Source: an uncultured bacterium
GTDB taxonomy: Bacteria > Bacteroidota > Bacteroidia > Bacteroidales > JACABE01
NCBI GenBank assembly: GCA_903911455.1
Contig: CAIWDQ010000483.1
Span: 1-11,752 of the forward strand
Length of the DNA: 11,752 bases
Direction: 5' to 3'
This document shows positions 1 through 8,064 of this stretch, piece by piece. How positions within the stretch are numbered: position 1 is the first letter of the stretch; the number at the start of each line of letters is the position of its first letter. Both the position numbers and the translations under genes were made by a program. The notes beneath the pieces were generated by a model. It did not search any database, was not told where the DNA came from, and saw only the letters and a list, made by a program, of their open reading frames with translations.

Positions 1-32
1 ATTCAAATCGTATTAAAAAATTCATAAAATAA
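1..32 (+). pseudogene. 3' end of a truncated copy of the adjacent DUF5362-like gene
   Basis: The first 29 bases are identical to positions 446-474 inside the next gene. Read in the same frame they encode SNRIKKFIK followed at once by TAA (30-32). In the intact neighbour the same residues (99-107) are followed by another 50 residues that include the third membrane helix. What is visible is therefore the tail of a duplicated copy that loses similarity and stops exactly where the repeat ends. The rest of the copy lies outside the window, so I cannot tell whether it is a pseudogene or a short functional paralogue. Confidence 0.6.
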
Positions 33-91
33 ATTTATGTCAATAAATAAAGATTAATGCATAAAAAAGATTCGTATTAATAAAAATAAAC

Positions 92-99
92 TATATTTG
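92..99 (+). promoter_or_regulatory. Bacteroidetes-type -7 promoter element
   Basis: TATATTTG matches the Bacteroidetes primary-sigma -7 consensus TAnnTTTG. It lies 54 bp before the ATG at 154, predicting a start site near 106 and a leader of roughly 50 nt. A matching -33 TTTG at 19-21 bp is not evident; TTCG at 71-74 is the nearest candidate, with a 17-bp spacer. The TTG inside this box would be an in-frame start for a longer product, but that start would lie upstream of the predicted transcript. Confidence 0.55.
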
Positions 100-153
100 C
101 TGACGAATAATTTTAGTTTAATTCAATCTTTAATACTATTTATAATAATAATT

Positions 154-627
154 ATGGAAATAGAACAATCTAATTCAAATCAAGAGCCTAACACTGATTT
201 AATCTTAACACAAAATTCTATTTATTTCTTAAGGAATACTTCTCCATGGATGAAGTTTGTAAGCCTTGCCGGGATTATGATGTGTTTAATTTTAGTTGGT
301 TTTGCAATAATAATTATACAAGCTCCGGTAGAAGCAACAAATCCTTATCTTGCAAAACTAGGTTCAGGTTTAAAAAACTTTGTGGCTGTGATTGATATTT
401 TTATTGCTATAATATTAATATTTCCATGTATTTATCTACTTAGATATTCAAATCGTATTAAAAAATTCATAAAAACAAATAATTCAATTGCTTTTGAAAA
501 AGCATTATCAATGCAACGTAAATTTTGGAAATATATTGGAATATTAACTATAATTTATGTTTCAATTTTTGGGATAACAATAATAGGAATGTCAGCGGGC
601 TTTTTTGCAGGATTACTTATCAAATAA
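154..627 (+). CDS. DUF5362-like small integral membrane protein
   Basis: This is a 157-residue protein. A hydrophilic N-terminus (1-30) is followed by three hydrophobic segments at about 35-56, 76-97 and 127-153. A basic amphipathic stretch, YSNRIKKFIK, sits after the second segment. The pattern of an N-terminal 'NSIYFLRNTSPWMKF', a mid-protein 'FPCIYLLRYSNRIKK' and then 'FWKYIGILTIIY' resembles the Bacteroidetes DUF5362 membrane family, whose function is unknown; this assignment is from memory of the family. I chose the ATG at 154 because the alternative TTG at 97 lies in the promoter -7 box and would add 19 residues not expected for the family. The gene is a single transcription unit converging on batE, with a terminator just downstream. 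A truncated duplicate of its middle part lies at the left edge of the window. Confidence 0.8.
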   Translation: MEIEQSNSNQEPNTDLILTQNSIYFLRNTSPWMKFVSLAGIMMCLILVGFAIIIIQAPVEATNPYLAKLGSGLKNFVAVIDIFIAIILIFPCIYLLRYSNRIKKFIKTNNSIAFEKALSMQRKFWKYIGILTIIYVSIFGITIIGMSAGFFAGLLIK

Positions 628-652
628 AATTCAAATTAAAATAATATTAAAT

Positions 653-690
653 AAAAAACCTCCATAAAAAGATTCATATGGAGGTTTTTT
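653..690. terminator. Bidirectional intrinsic terminator
   Basis: This is a 14-bp perfect stem, AAAAAACCTCCATA (653-666) with TATGGAGGTTTTTT (677-690), around a 10-nt loop. The A-run on one side and T-run on the other supply a U-tract in both directions. It lies between converging genes, 25 bp after the membrane-protein stop and 25 bp after the batE stop, so it very likely ends both the plus-strand gene and the bat operon. Confidence 0.92.
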
Positions 691-715
691 TATTGTATGA
701 CAAAAGATTTGTTAC

Positions 716-1471
716 TTAAATAAGTTCGTAGGTTTGTTTCTCAACCCAACCATTGCTACCATTTGCAATACGTACTTTCACCCAGTTGTTTACTTCGTCT
801 TCAATTACAACTTTTGTCCCTTCGTGAATAACAAATTTATCACTTCCTCTTTCGTCAGGCGAACTTCTAACGGTAACAGTAGGAGTGAGGATGATACCTT
901 CGGTTTGTGTGATTATATTATTGTATTGCTTACGCGCAAAACCATAAGAGGTTATAGTGAGGAATAACATAATTATCAACAACCAGAAACTATATTTCTT
1001 GATAGTATATAAGCTGGAAACAATATATATTAACAGAAAGATAACGAATAAACTTAAGCAAACGATGCTTACAATTGCCCAGTTATCAATAGAAAATAAA
1101 TTGGAGAAACTATTCCACCATTTAACAAAAAATAATTGGGGTATCACTTCAAGTTTATCTATGATCTTTGTGTTGGCAATTTTAAGATTAAAATCAATAT
1201 CAGCATCAGCAGGATTTAACTTCTTAGCCTTTTCAAAATAAAGAATTGAATAAGGGAAATTAGCCAATCTGAAATAGCAATTACCCATATTATAATAAAT
1301 ATCAGCAGCTTCATAACCATTATCTATAACTTTTTTATATAGATTAATAGCTTCAACATATTTATTTTTATTATAAGCTTGATTCGCCGAATCAATAACA
1401 GATTTATTATCGCTATAGGCAAATTTTGCACAAGATATTAAAACTAAAAGTAAAATAATCAGCTTTTTCAT
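716..1471 (-). CDS. batE: BatE: TPR and SH3-domain membrane protein of the aerotolerance operon
   Basis: This 251-residue protein is the last gene of the bat operon. It has an N-terminal export signal (1-20), then two or more TPR units at about 23-92 ('AYNKNKYVEAINLYKKVI', 'IYYNMGNCYFRLANFPYSI'). Two membrane helices follow at about 131-153 and 160-178, then a C-terminal bacterial SH3-like domain (about 188-249, with 'VTVRSSPDERGSDKFVIHEG' and 'NNWVKVRIANGSNGWV'). This order is standard for BatE and would put the TPR and SH3 parts on the periplasmic side. The signal region contains LISC (11-14), which fits a lipobox, so cleavage by signal peptidase II before Cys14 is possible in place of cleavage near Ser20. 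The start follows batD by 10 bp. Its exact role is unknown; TPR and SH3 domains suggest protein or envelope binding. Confidence 0.93.
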   Translation of the reverse strand: MKKLIILLLVLISCAKFAYSDNKSVIDSANQAYNKNKYVEAINLYKKVIDNGYEAADIYYNMGNCYFRLANFPYSILYFEKAKKLNPADADIDFNLKIANTKIIDKLEVIPQLFFVKWWNSFSNLFSIDNWAIVSIVCLSLFVIFLLIYIVSSLYTIKKYSFWLLIIMLFLTITSYGFARKQYNNIITQTEGIILTPTVTVRSSPDERGSDKFVIHEGTKVVIEDEVNNWVKVRIANGSNGWVEKQTYELI

Positions 1472-1481
1472 AGGTAATATT

Positions 1482-3326
1482 TTATTTTAATTCTCGTTCA
1501 GTTTTAGTTATAATATTAATTGATTCCTTATAGATCTTATCCATCTTCATAGCGCTATCACCCGGTGCAAATCTTGCAAACTCACAATTATGTAAAGTTT
1601 CTATAAACTGTTGACTAATTTCATCATTTACAGATTTAGATTTCAAAGCTTGATTAACTGAATCCATTGATAAATCGGCCAAAGGAATACTGAATTTATC
1701 GCTTAGATATCCCCACAGTGCCTGAGAAATCTCTACATAGAACTTATCACTTTCATTAGATTTCAAAAATTGAGAAGCTTTCTTCAAACGTTTACTAGCA
1801 ACTTTAGTAGCCTTTTTATTCTTTAATAATGCAAGATTACTTCTGAGTTTAATATGCTTTCTTCTAATAAAAAAATAAGCAATAAATAATAAGAAAGGTA
1901 TTAATAATAAGATATAATACAATGTTGACTGGAAGAAATAAAAGCCTCTTTTAACTAATTTAACAGGTTTTATTTTGATGTATTGAATGTCACTTCCAAT
2001 ATATTTAATGTCTTGTTGATTTGCAGAAGTCACCGAAACAGTATTTGATCTACCATCACCTTTATTAATCTTTAAATTATATTCGGGTGACGAAAGTGTA
2101 ACGTATTTACCTTTATTAAGATCAAAATAACTAAAAGTAATTGGTTTAACATTAAAGTTTCCTTGATTACGAGGTATTATAAGATATTCAAAAGTCTTGG
2201 TGCCTGATATTCCATTCTCTGTTTTTGAAATATTATCAACAACTTTAGGATCGTAGGTTTCAAAATCAGGTGGGAATTCTATTTTTAATTTATCAATTAA
2301 CTTAATATTACCTCTTCCTGAAATAGTAAACTTAAAATTAATAGCTTCGTTAGCTTTGGCTTCGGTTCTATCAACATCCGATCTGAATGTAAAATTACCA
2401 ACTGCACCACTGAACCCATCAGGTTTTCCTGCACTTGGTAAAGGTTTTACATTTATTGTTAAAGGAGAGCCGGTAATAGTTTTCTTTACACTTTGTGCTG
2501 CATTAAAAAATGGATCATCAAAAAGATCAAAAATAGAATTAGTTCTTCTTCTTTGAACTTGAATCTGAGCTAAAACATCAACTTCTAAAGGGTCAATGGT
2601 TAATTTCCCGCTTTGTTGAGGATATAAAGCAACTTTCCTTATCTCTGCAATAGTGTATTGTTTTCCGTTAATATTCTCATTATGTACTTTAGGACGTTCA
2701 TTTTCTTTTAAAAGATCTTCTTGCCAGAAGCCTTTATTATTTGATAGCTTATTTATTTGATATTGTGAAACAGGAACACAGGTGTATAATTTATATGTTA
2801 CCATAACCTGTTCTCCCTGATATGGATTAGGATTACTTACAGTTGCTTTAATATATAGATCGTTTGCACTAATTGTGCCAGTACTTTGATTTTGATTATT
2901 ATTTCTTTGATTATTTTGTTGATTTTGTTGAGTACTACCCCCTGAACCTTTTACAACTTTAATAGTAAGTGAATTTGAAGAAATGGTTTTACCATTTACA
3001 GTAATACTTGCAGGTGTAACAGTAAATGTTCCTTCGTTACCTGCTTGAAGATAATAAATATATTGAAAAGTAACAGACTGAGTCATTCTTCCGTTAGCAA
3101 ACGAAATATTGCTACTACTTGATTGATTTGGTCCTGATAAAACACTAAAACCTTTAAAGCTTGGACCTTTAAATCCTGTCCCATTTGTATTTATTGAATA
3201 AGTAACTGCAAATTGTTGTCCGGTACCTACAGTTGAAGGCCCTGAAGCAACTAAGCTTGCATCCTGAGCTGAGACATTATAGAAGAGTCCCGTAATGAGT
3301 ATAATGAGTAAAAATATTCTTTTCAT
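1482..3326 (-). CDS. batD: BatD: aerotolerance operon periplasmic beta-domain protein
   Basis: This 614-residue protein has a signal peptide (1-20, ending in VSA before QD). A large extracytoplasmic region of repeated beta-sandwich type follows: residues 21-125 begin with the typical 'ASGPSTVGTGQQFAVTY' and residues 155-295 contain 'NPYQGEQVMVTYKLYT'. Residues 300-420 continue this region. A Gln/Asn-rich linker (about 133-148) separates the first two parts. 'DLFDDPFF' (267-274), common in Bacteroidetes BatD, is present. One membrane helix lies at about 466-487, followed by a basic cytoplasmic tail of about 125 residues. Length and layout are normal for BatD. The gene begins 48 bp after batC, the second largest gap in the operon. 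It probably presents the periplasmic face of a Bat complex; no enzymatic motif is visible. Confidence 0.94.
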   Translation of the reverse strand: MKRIFLLIILITGLFYNVSAQDASLVASGPSTVGTGQQFAVTYSINTNGTGFKGPSFKGFSVLSGPNQSSSSNISFANGRMTQSVTFQYIYYLQAGNEGTFTVTPASITVNGKTISSNSLTIKVVKGSGGSTQQNQQNNQRNNNQNQSTGTISANDLYIKATVSNPNPYQGEQVMVTYKLYTCVPVSQYQINKLSNNKGFWQEDLLKENERPKVHNENINGKQYTIAEIRKVALYPQQSGKLTIDPLEVDVLAQIQVQRRRTNSIFDLFDDPFFNAAQSVKKTITGSPLTINVKPLPSAGKPDGFSGAVGNFTFRSDVDRTEAKANEAINFKFTISGRGNIKLIDKLKIEFPPDFETYDPKVVDNISKTENGISGTKTFEYLIIPRNQGNFNVKPITFSYFDLNKGKYVTLSSPEYNLKINKGDGRSNTVSVTSANQQDIKYIGSDIQYIKIKPVKLVKRGFYFFQSTLYYILLLIPFLLFIAYFFIRRKHIKLRSNLALLKNKKATKVASKRLKKASQFLKSNESDKFYVEISQALWGYLSDKFSIPLADLSMDSVNQALKSKSVNDEISQQFIETLHNCEFARFAPGDSAMKMDKIYKESINIITKTERELK

Positions 3327-3345
3327 TTCTTTAGCTATTCACAAA

Positions 3346-3357
3346 TTAAACGTTTAA
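3346..3357. repeat. 12-bp palindrome in the batC-batD gap
   Basis: TTAAACGTTTAA is a perfect 12-bp palindrome in the 48-bp spacer between batC and batD, 20 bp before the batD start. The transcript-sense sequence just after it reads TTAATTTG, one mismatch from the -7 consensus TAnnTTTG. It could be an operator or simply an AT-rich coincidence; an internal promoter is not established. Confidence 0.3.
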
Positions 3358-3374
3358 AAAGAGATTATATTTTC

Positions 3375-4097
3375 TTACCAATCCTTTTCAATTTTTATTT
3401 TAACGCCTACTGCTTTTTCTTTCTTTACTTTATCAAGGGTTTTCTTTTCATCATTTTTCAAAGCTTCAAGCATACGTTCAGCATCTTCTTTCTTCATTTT
3501 AGGTTTCTGTTCCTGCTTCTTATTTTGATCCTGGCCTTGTTGTTGCTGATCTTGTTTATCTTTGTTCTGCTTGTTTTTATCGTCTTTATTCCCCTGATTT
3601 TGTTTATTCTTATCTTTATTGTCTTTTTTATCTTTGTTATCTTTTGAGTTTTTATTCTGTTGATTTTGTTGTTGTCTCAACATTTTTTTAGCATACTCAA
3701 GATTATATCTGGTTTCTTCGTCTTTAGGATTATTTCTTAATGCTTGTTTGTAAGTATCTATACATTTATCATACTCTTTCTTTTGAAGATAAGTATTTCC
3801 TAAGTTATGAAGTATTTTAGCTTTCGTTGCTTTATCAGTTTCTCTTTCAGCAAGAGATGAATAAATCCTGTTTGCTTCATCATAATTCTTTTGTTGATAT
3901 AATGAATTGGCCAGATTATATTGACCAGCAATATAAGTACTATCCTGAGTTAATGATTTGCGATATTTAACTTCAGCATCATTATATTTTTTCTGTTCAT
4001 ACAATTTGTTTCCTTCTCTAATAAATTTCTTAGGATTCTGTGCTGAAACAGAAACTGAAATTATAGATATAAGTATGAATAATAATATTGATCTCAT
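3375..4097 (-). CDS. batC: BatC: periplasmic TPR protein with low-complexity charged tail
   Basis: This is a 240-residue protein with a signal peptide (1-19, VSVSA before QN). About three TPR units cover residues 23-135 ('GNKLYEQKKYNDAEVKYRK', 'QYNLANSLYQQKNYDEANRI', 'LHNLGNTYLQKKEYDKCIDT'). A Lys/Asn/Asp/Gln-rich segment (about 143-200) follows, then a conserved-looking C-terminus ('EDAERMLEALKNDEKKTLDK', ending in EKDW). TPR plus a polar tail ending in this motif is the usual BatC form. The low-complexity segment is probably disordered and may vary in length between strains. The start lies 2 bp after the batB stop, so translation is likely coupled. The expected role is protein-protein binding in the periplasm with BatA, BatB and BatD. 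Confidence 0.93.
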   Translation of the reverse strand: MRSILLFILISIISVSVSAQNPKKFIREGNKLYEQKKYNDAEVKYRKSLTQDSTYIAGQYNLANSLYQQKNYDEANRIYSSLAERETDKATKAKILHNLGNTYLQKKEYDKCIDTYKQALRNNPKDEETRYNLEYAKKMLRQQQNQQNKNSKDNKDKKDNKDKNKQNQGNKDDKNKQNKDKQDQQQQGQDQNKKQEQKPKMKKEDAERMLEALKNDEKKTLDKVKKEKAVGVKIKIEKDW

Positions 4098-4099
4098 CT

Positions 4100-5146
4100 T
4101 TAATTTAGTTTTTTATTACCAAACAAATTAATTTTACTAAGATATTTACTCTTCCTGTTTAATAGTAACATTTCTAATATTAAAAAGAAAAGAGCAGCAC
4201 CAATTAAGAATTGAAAACGGTCTTCATAATCAGCAAATGTTTTACTGTCAAATTCTATTTTATCCAATTTACTTATTTCATCAAAAATAGATTGCAATCC
4301 GGCATTTGAGTTATTTGCTCTTATATAAGTTCCTTTTCCGGCAGAAGCTATCTTTTGCAACATAGTTTCATCTAGTTTTGACATGATTGTTGTACCGCCT
4401 TTATCTTTCTTATAACCTACTTTAATTGTCCCGTTATAAATTGGAATAGGTGCTCCATCAGGTAATCCCATGCCAATGGTATTCACTTTTATTCCTTTTT
4501 CTTTAGCATCCTGAGCTGCTTTTATAGCATCGTCTTCATGATTTTCTCCATCAGTAATAATAATGATTGCTTTATTATTAAGTTTCTTTTCTTTATCAAA
4601 AGATTCAACAGCAAGATCTATTGCAGCTCCGATTGCAGTACCTTGTTCAGGAACTATATCTGTATTGATGGTTTCAAGAAACATTTTAGCAGCAGAAAAG
4701 TCAGATGTTATTGGTAATTGAACAAATGCTTTACCGGCAAAAACAATAATACCAACTCTGTCATTATCTAATTTATCAATAAGTTTTGAGATAGCTTGTT
4801 TAGATCTTTGCAATCTGCTTGGTTGAATATCCTCGCATAACATACTGTTTGAAACATCAAGGATAATCATTAAGTCAACACCTTTTTTCTCTGCTTTAAT
4901 TATTTTAGAACCAATCTGTGGTCGCGCCAAAGCTAAAATAATTAATATAAATGCAAGTATAATAAAGGTAAACTTCCATCCCGGACGAACTTTTGAAAAA
5001 CTATTAGTTAGTCGGTGAATAATGTTAATATCGGCAAATGTTTTAATGGCTCTTTTCTTTCTTTTGAGCATCAAAACATAGAGTAAGATTAGAATAGGAA
5101 CTAAAACTAATCCATAAAGATAATATAATTGTGCAAATTTTATCAT
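4100..5146 (-). CDS. batB: BatB: membrane-anchored von Willebrand A protein
   Basis: This 348-residue protein has N-terminal membrane helices at about 8-27 and 57-74, the second ending in the ALARPQ motif shared with BatA. A VWA domain spans about 90-290 and a C-terminal helix lies at about 313-330. The metal-ion-dependent adhesion site looks complete: D97-x-S99-x-S101 (DVSNS), T170 in EQGTAIG, and D199 in IITDGEN. The anchors probably leave the VWA domain on the periplasmic side, as proposed for Bat proteins. The gene is separated from batA by 11 bp and batC by 2 bp. BatB and BatA are paralogues with the same topology and probably interact. MoxR-family ATPases are known to work with VWA proteins encoded next to them; the specific reaction is not known. 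Confidence 0.95.
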   Translation of the reverse strand: MIKFAQLYYLYGLVLVPILILLYVLMLKRKKRAIKTFADINIIHRLTNSFSKVRPGWKFTFIILAFILIILALARPQIGSKIIKAEKKGVDLMIILDVSNSMLCEDIQPSRLQRSKQAISKLIDKLDNDRVGIIVFAGKAFVQLPITSDFSAAKMFLETINTDIVPEQGTAIGAAIDLAVESFDKEKKLNNKAIIIITDGENHEDDAIKAAQDAKEKGIKVNTIGMGLPDGAPIPIYNGTIKVGYKKDKGGTTIMSKLDETMLQKIASAGKGTYIRANNSNAGLQSIFDEISKLDKIEFDSKTFADYEDRFQFLIGAALFFLILEMLLLNRKSKYLSKINLFGNKKLN

Positions 5147-5157
5147 GATCTTATGTT

Positions 5158-6165
5158 TTATGGAATTGTCTTATAAATAGTAATTCTTAATAAAATTTCA
5201 ATTAATAATAATAAAGAAGCTAATAAAACCAAAGGCAAGAATTCTTCATACCTTTTATCAAATTCAGTTACACTTATTTTTGATTTCTCTAACTTATCAA
5301 TATCCTTAAAGATACCTTCCAGTTTTGTTTTATTAGTAGCTCTGTAATAATTACCATCAGTAGCTTTAGATATCTGACGAAGTAATGCTTCATCAATTTT
5401 AACTTCCATATTCTGATATTGGACACCAAAAGGAGTTTTAAAAGGATATGGAGCAAAACCATTCGTTCCTATACCGATTGTATAAACTCTAATCCCATAC
5501 AATTTAGCCATATCAGAAGCTGAAAGTGGATCAACTGAACCCATATTGTTAACACCATCAGTAAGTAAAATAACAACTCTGCTTTTTGCTTTACTATCTT
5601 TAAGCCGGCTGACTGCAGTTGCTAATCCATCTCCTAAAGCAGTTCCATCATTAATCATACCACTTTTAATAGCAGTAAAAAGATTCTTCAAAACAGCATG
5701 ATCTGTAGTTAATGGACATTGAGTAAAAGCCTCACCACTAAAGATAACTAAACCCATTCTATCGTTAGGTCTTCCATCAATAAAGCGCATACCTACATCT
5801 CTTGCAGCTTCAATTCTGTTTGGTTTGAAATCTTCTGAAAGCATACTTCCCGAAATATCATAAGCCAAAACAATATCAATACCTTCAATAGATACATTAT
5901 GTTTACTTGAACTTGATTGAGGACGTGCTAAAGCAAATATAAGTAATATAAGTGCAAGCATCCTCATTATAAACATTGAGTGATATAATTTCTGTTTTAA
6001 TGAAGTCTTTACATTCAGGAACGGGCCAAATGTAGAGAAACTAATATCCGCTTCCGACTTCTTTCTTTTATAAATATACCAGAATATTAATAAAGGTAGT
6101 AAAAGTAAAAGATAGAGATATGCCGGGTTTGCAAACTTAATCTGATCATAATATTCCTTTATCAT
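5158..6165 (-). CDS. batA: BatA: membrane-anchored von Willebrand A protein
   Basis: This 335-residue protein has two N-terminal helices (about 15-32 and 64-80, ending ALARPQ). A VWA domain spans about 95-290 and a C-terminal helix lies at about 311-330. MIDAS residues are intact: D103-x-S105-x-S107 (DISGS), T175 in NDGTALGDG, and D203 in LLTDG. Length and topology are typical of BatA. The start is 3 bp after the stop of the upstream one-TM protein gene, so the two are tightly linked. Its likely role is a divalent-metal-dependent protein-binding subunit at the inner membrane, partner to BatB and a probable client of the MoxR ATPase. It differs from BatB in the region after LTDG, with a longer Pro/Phe-containing loop ('GTNGFAPYPFKTPFGVQYQN'). 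Confidence 0.95.
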   Translation of the reverse strand: MIKEYYDQIKFANPAYLYLLLLLPLLIFWYIYKRKKSEADISFSTFGPFLNVKTSLKQKLYHSMFIMRMLALILLIFALARPQSSSSKHNVSIEGIDIVLAYDISGSMLSEDFKPNRIEAARDVGMRFIDGRPNDRMGLVIFSGEAFTQCPLTTDHAVLKNLFTAIKSGMINDGTALGDGLATAVSRLKDSKAKSRVVILLTDGVNNMGSVDPLSASDMAKLYGIRVYTIGIGTNGFAPYPFKTPFGVQYQNMEVKIDEALLRQISKATDGNYYRATNKTKLEGIFKDIDKLEKSKISVTEFDKRYEEFLPLVLLASLLLLIEILLRITIYKTIP

Positions 6166-6168
6166 AGC

Positions 6169-7131
6169 CTATCCGTTTATGTTATTAAAATCAGAATTCT
6201 TTTTATAAGTTTCAGTAACTAATCTGATAGCATTAGATAAACTTAGCTCATGCTCTGCAGGTAATGGTTCGCTTTTTGCAAACTTAACAAGATCGGCAGT
6301 TGTAAGAATTGCTCTTAACAATTGCATATGATCTTTATTATTATTCTTTTCAGCGAAAGCTTCCAATATTTCATCACTAACCATTTCTAAAGCATCTATA
6401 CCATAATATTGTTCAAAATAAACCCTTAATATCTCGGTAAGTTCCGAATGATATTCTTTAGACATACCATTCTGCCAAAGCTTTTTATTCCTTAATGTTT
6501 CAAAAGAATTTAATGCTATCTGATTAGCCGGTAACTTTGGTTTAGGAGGCATGTCTTTATTAAGAAGTTTCTTCTTTCTATAGTTTAAAACAATTATTAA
6601 TGCAATTATTAATAGTAATACACCAACTCCTATTAATATATAAGGTAGTAATTCTTTAATGGTTATAGGTGCATCTAATGTTGATTTAATATCTTTAATA
6701 GCTAAATTAGTATCAACTGCAACAGTATTTACATTTAAAACCAAAGGTAATGTTTGTGCTAAATAAGCAGTTGTATCCTGATCATTATTTTTATAAAAGA
6801 ATGTAATTGCAGGAACTACATATTGTCCGCTATCAAAAGAAGTAAGAATGATAGTTTGTTTTAGAGTCTTTAGTTTTTTGTCTTCGCTATAAGTAGTATC
6901 AACTTTTGATTTACTTACAATTTCAATCTTGCCTTGTAACGAATCAAATGTTTCGGGAAATGCAAGGAATTTATTGACAGGAAATGTAGCTTCAAGTTTT
7001 AAGTTTACCTGATCTCCAATTAATATAAAATTAGTATCAAGTTTTGCACTTACTTTTACATCCTGCGAAAAAGCATTTCCACAAAATAAGATAGCTGTTA
7101 TTATATATAGGTATAAAAAGAATCTTTTCAT
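6169..7131 (-). CDS. Bat-operon one-TM protein with BatD-like and DUF4381-like parts
   Basis: This 320-residue protein has a signal peptide (1-22, GNAFSQ) and a periplasmic beta-rich region (about 24-145) that starts like BatD ('KVSAKLDTNFILIGDQVNLK'). A membrane helix follows at about 162-183, then a cytoplasmic helical domain (about 200-315). The latter has 'EYHSELTEILRVYFEQYYGI' and 'LLRAILTTADLVKFAKSEPL', motifs typical of the DUF4381-like proteins encoded between the DUF58 gene and batA in this operon. A Cys at 17 is preceded by Phe, so it does not form a lipobox. Gaps are 9 bp from the DUF58 gene and 3 bp to batA. It has no standard Bat letter that I can assign safely. Its topology (periplasmic beta domain plus cytoplasmic helices) suggests a bridge between the cytoplasmic MoxR/DUF58 pair and the membrane VWA proteins. 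That last point is inference. Confidence 0.88.
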   Translation of the reverse strand: MKRFFLYLYIITAILFCGNAFSQDVKVSAKLDTNFILIGDQVNLKLEATFPVNKFLAFPETFDSLQGKIEIVSKSKVDTTYSEDKKLKTLKQTIILTSFDSGQYVVPAITFFYKNNDQDTTAYLAQTLPLVLNVNTVAVDTNLAIKDIKSTLDAPITIKELLPYILIGVGVLLLIIALIIVLNYRKKKLLNKDMPPKPKLPANQIALNSFETLRNKKLWQNGMSKEYHSELTEILRVYFEQYYGIDALEMVSDEILEAFAEKNNNKDHMQLLRAILTTADLVKFAKSEPLPAEHELSLSNAIRLVTETYKKNSDFNNING

Positions 7132-7140
7132 AAATTAAAA

Positions 7141-8016
7141 TTAAAATCGTCTTTCTCTTTTTCTGAATAAAGCTGTAAGTGGTTTCACGAAATCCTGATC
7201 AGTATTAATGATAGCTTCATCAATACCGCTTCTTATAAATAGATCATTCAGGGACTTCTCGTGTTTACTCCACCACAAACTATAGTTTTTACGTATCTGC
7301 ATTTCAGACGAATCAATCCACAAATACTTACCTGTTTCATTATTTCTAATCTTAATTAAACCAACATTAGGCAATAGAGTTTCTCTTTCGTCATATACTC
7401 TTAATGCCACAATGTCATGCTTTGATGAAGCTATCTTGATTGCATCTTCAAAACCTTCGTCCATAAAATCTGAAATAAGGAAAGCAGTACAACGTTTTTT
7501 AATAACATTAGTGAAATACTTAAGAGCTTCAGCAATGTTAGTTCCGTTTTCTTCTGGTTCAAGATTAATAAGCTCGCGGATGATACGTAAGATGTGTGAA
7601 GTTCCTTTTTTAGGTGGAATAAATTTCTCAATCTTATTACTAAAGAAAATCACACCTACTTTATCATTGTTTTGGATAGCTGAAAAAGATAATACTGCAG
7701 CTAATTCAGTAATTAAATCTGCTTTAAACTGTTTCTTGGTTCCAAACTTAGTTGAACCACTTATATCAATCAAAAGCATTACGGTTAGCTCTCTTTCTTC
7801 TTCAAATATCTTAACAAATGGATGGTTGAATCTTGCAGTTACATTCCAATCTATAGAGCGGATATCATCACCATACTGATATTCTCTTACTTCACTAAAT
7901 GCCATCCCTTTTCCTTTGAAGGCACTATGATATTGTCCGGAGAATATATGGCTGGATAATCCTCTGGTTTTTATCTCTATTTTACGTACTTTTTTTAACA
8001 GTTCTGATGTTTCCAC
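7141..8016 (-). CDS. DUF58 family protein (VWA-like), MoxR partner
   Basis: This 291-residue soluble protein has no signal or membrane segment. The family signature appears at 44-62 ('REYQYGDDIRSIDWNVTAR'), followed by a VWA-like fold. MIDAS-type residues are present: D84-x-S86-x-S88 (DISGS), T159 (ENGTNIAEA) and D183 (ISDF). DUF58 proteins are nearly always encoded next to MoxR ATPases. The start codon is GTG at 8014-8016; it gives the N-terminus METSELLKKVRKIEIKTRGL, which matches the usual start of Bacteroidetes homologues, so I keep it. A 71-bp spacer separates it from moxR, much longer than other gaps in the operon, and holds repeats. It probably acts in the cytoplasm as an adaptor or client in the MoxR-VWA chaperone-like system. 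Confidence 0.95.
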   Translation of the reverse strand: METSELLKKVRKIEIKTRGLSSHIFSGQYHSAFKGKGMAFSEVREYQYGDDIRSIDWNVTARFNHPFVKIFEEERELTVMLLIDISGSTKFGTKKQFKADLITELAAVLSFSAIQNNDKVGVIFFSNKIEKFIPPKKGTSHILRIIRELINLEPEENGTNIAEALKYFTNVIKKRCTAFLISDFMDEGFEDAIKIASSKHDIVALRVYDERETLLPNVGLIKIRNNETGKYLWIDSSEMQIRKNYSLWWSKHEKSLNDLFIRSGIDEAIINTDQDFVKPLTALFRKRERRF

Positions 8017-8023
8017 TTTCTTT

Positions 8024-8042
8024 AATTAATAATTAATAATTA
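8024..8042. repeat. 7-bp AT-rich tandem repeat
   Basis: The heptamer AATTAAT occurs 2.7 times in a row directly beside the REP-like palindrome in the moxR-DUF58 spacer. A related heptamer array (ATGAATT) lies at 9243-9277. Such short AT repeats are common in intergenic DNA of this group. Confidence 0.5.
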
Positions 8043-8064
8043 CCCTTCGACAGGCTCAGGGACC
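8043..8064. repeat. REP-like extragenic palindromic element
   Basis: The stretch containing CCTTCGACAGGCTCAGGGAC is distinctly richer in GC than its surroundings. It has CCCT/AGGG complementary ends around an 11-nt interior. I recognise it as resembling the widespread extragenic repeat of the form TTCGACA(A/G)GCTCAG(G/T)G found in many Bacteroidetes genomes. It is transcribed within the operon, between moxR and the DUF58 gene, and could influence mRNA stability there. No transposase gene lies in the window; copy number in the genome cannot be seen. Confidence 0.55.

Noticed and set aside
97..153. TTG start giving a longer DUF5362-like protein
   Set aside because: The TTG is the last part of the -7 box TATATTTG, so it would lie upstream of the predicted transcript; the ATG at 154 gives the family-like N-terminus.
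6169..7131. Lipoprotein signal at Cys17 of the one-TM Bat protein
   Set aside because: The residue before Cys is Phe, which does not fit a lipobox; a signal peptidase I site near residues 20-23 is more likely.
7412..7879. Plus-strand 155-residue frame opposite the DUF58 gene
   Set aside because: It is a shadow of a strongly conserved minus-strand gene with clear family motifs.
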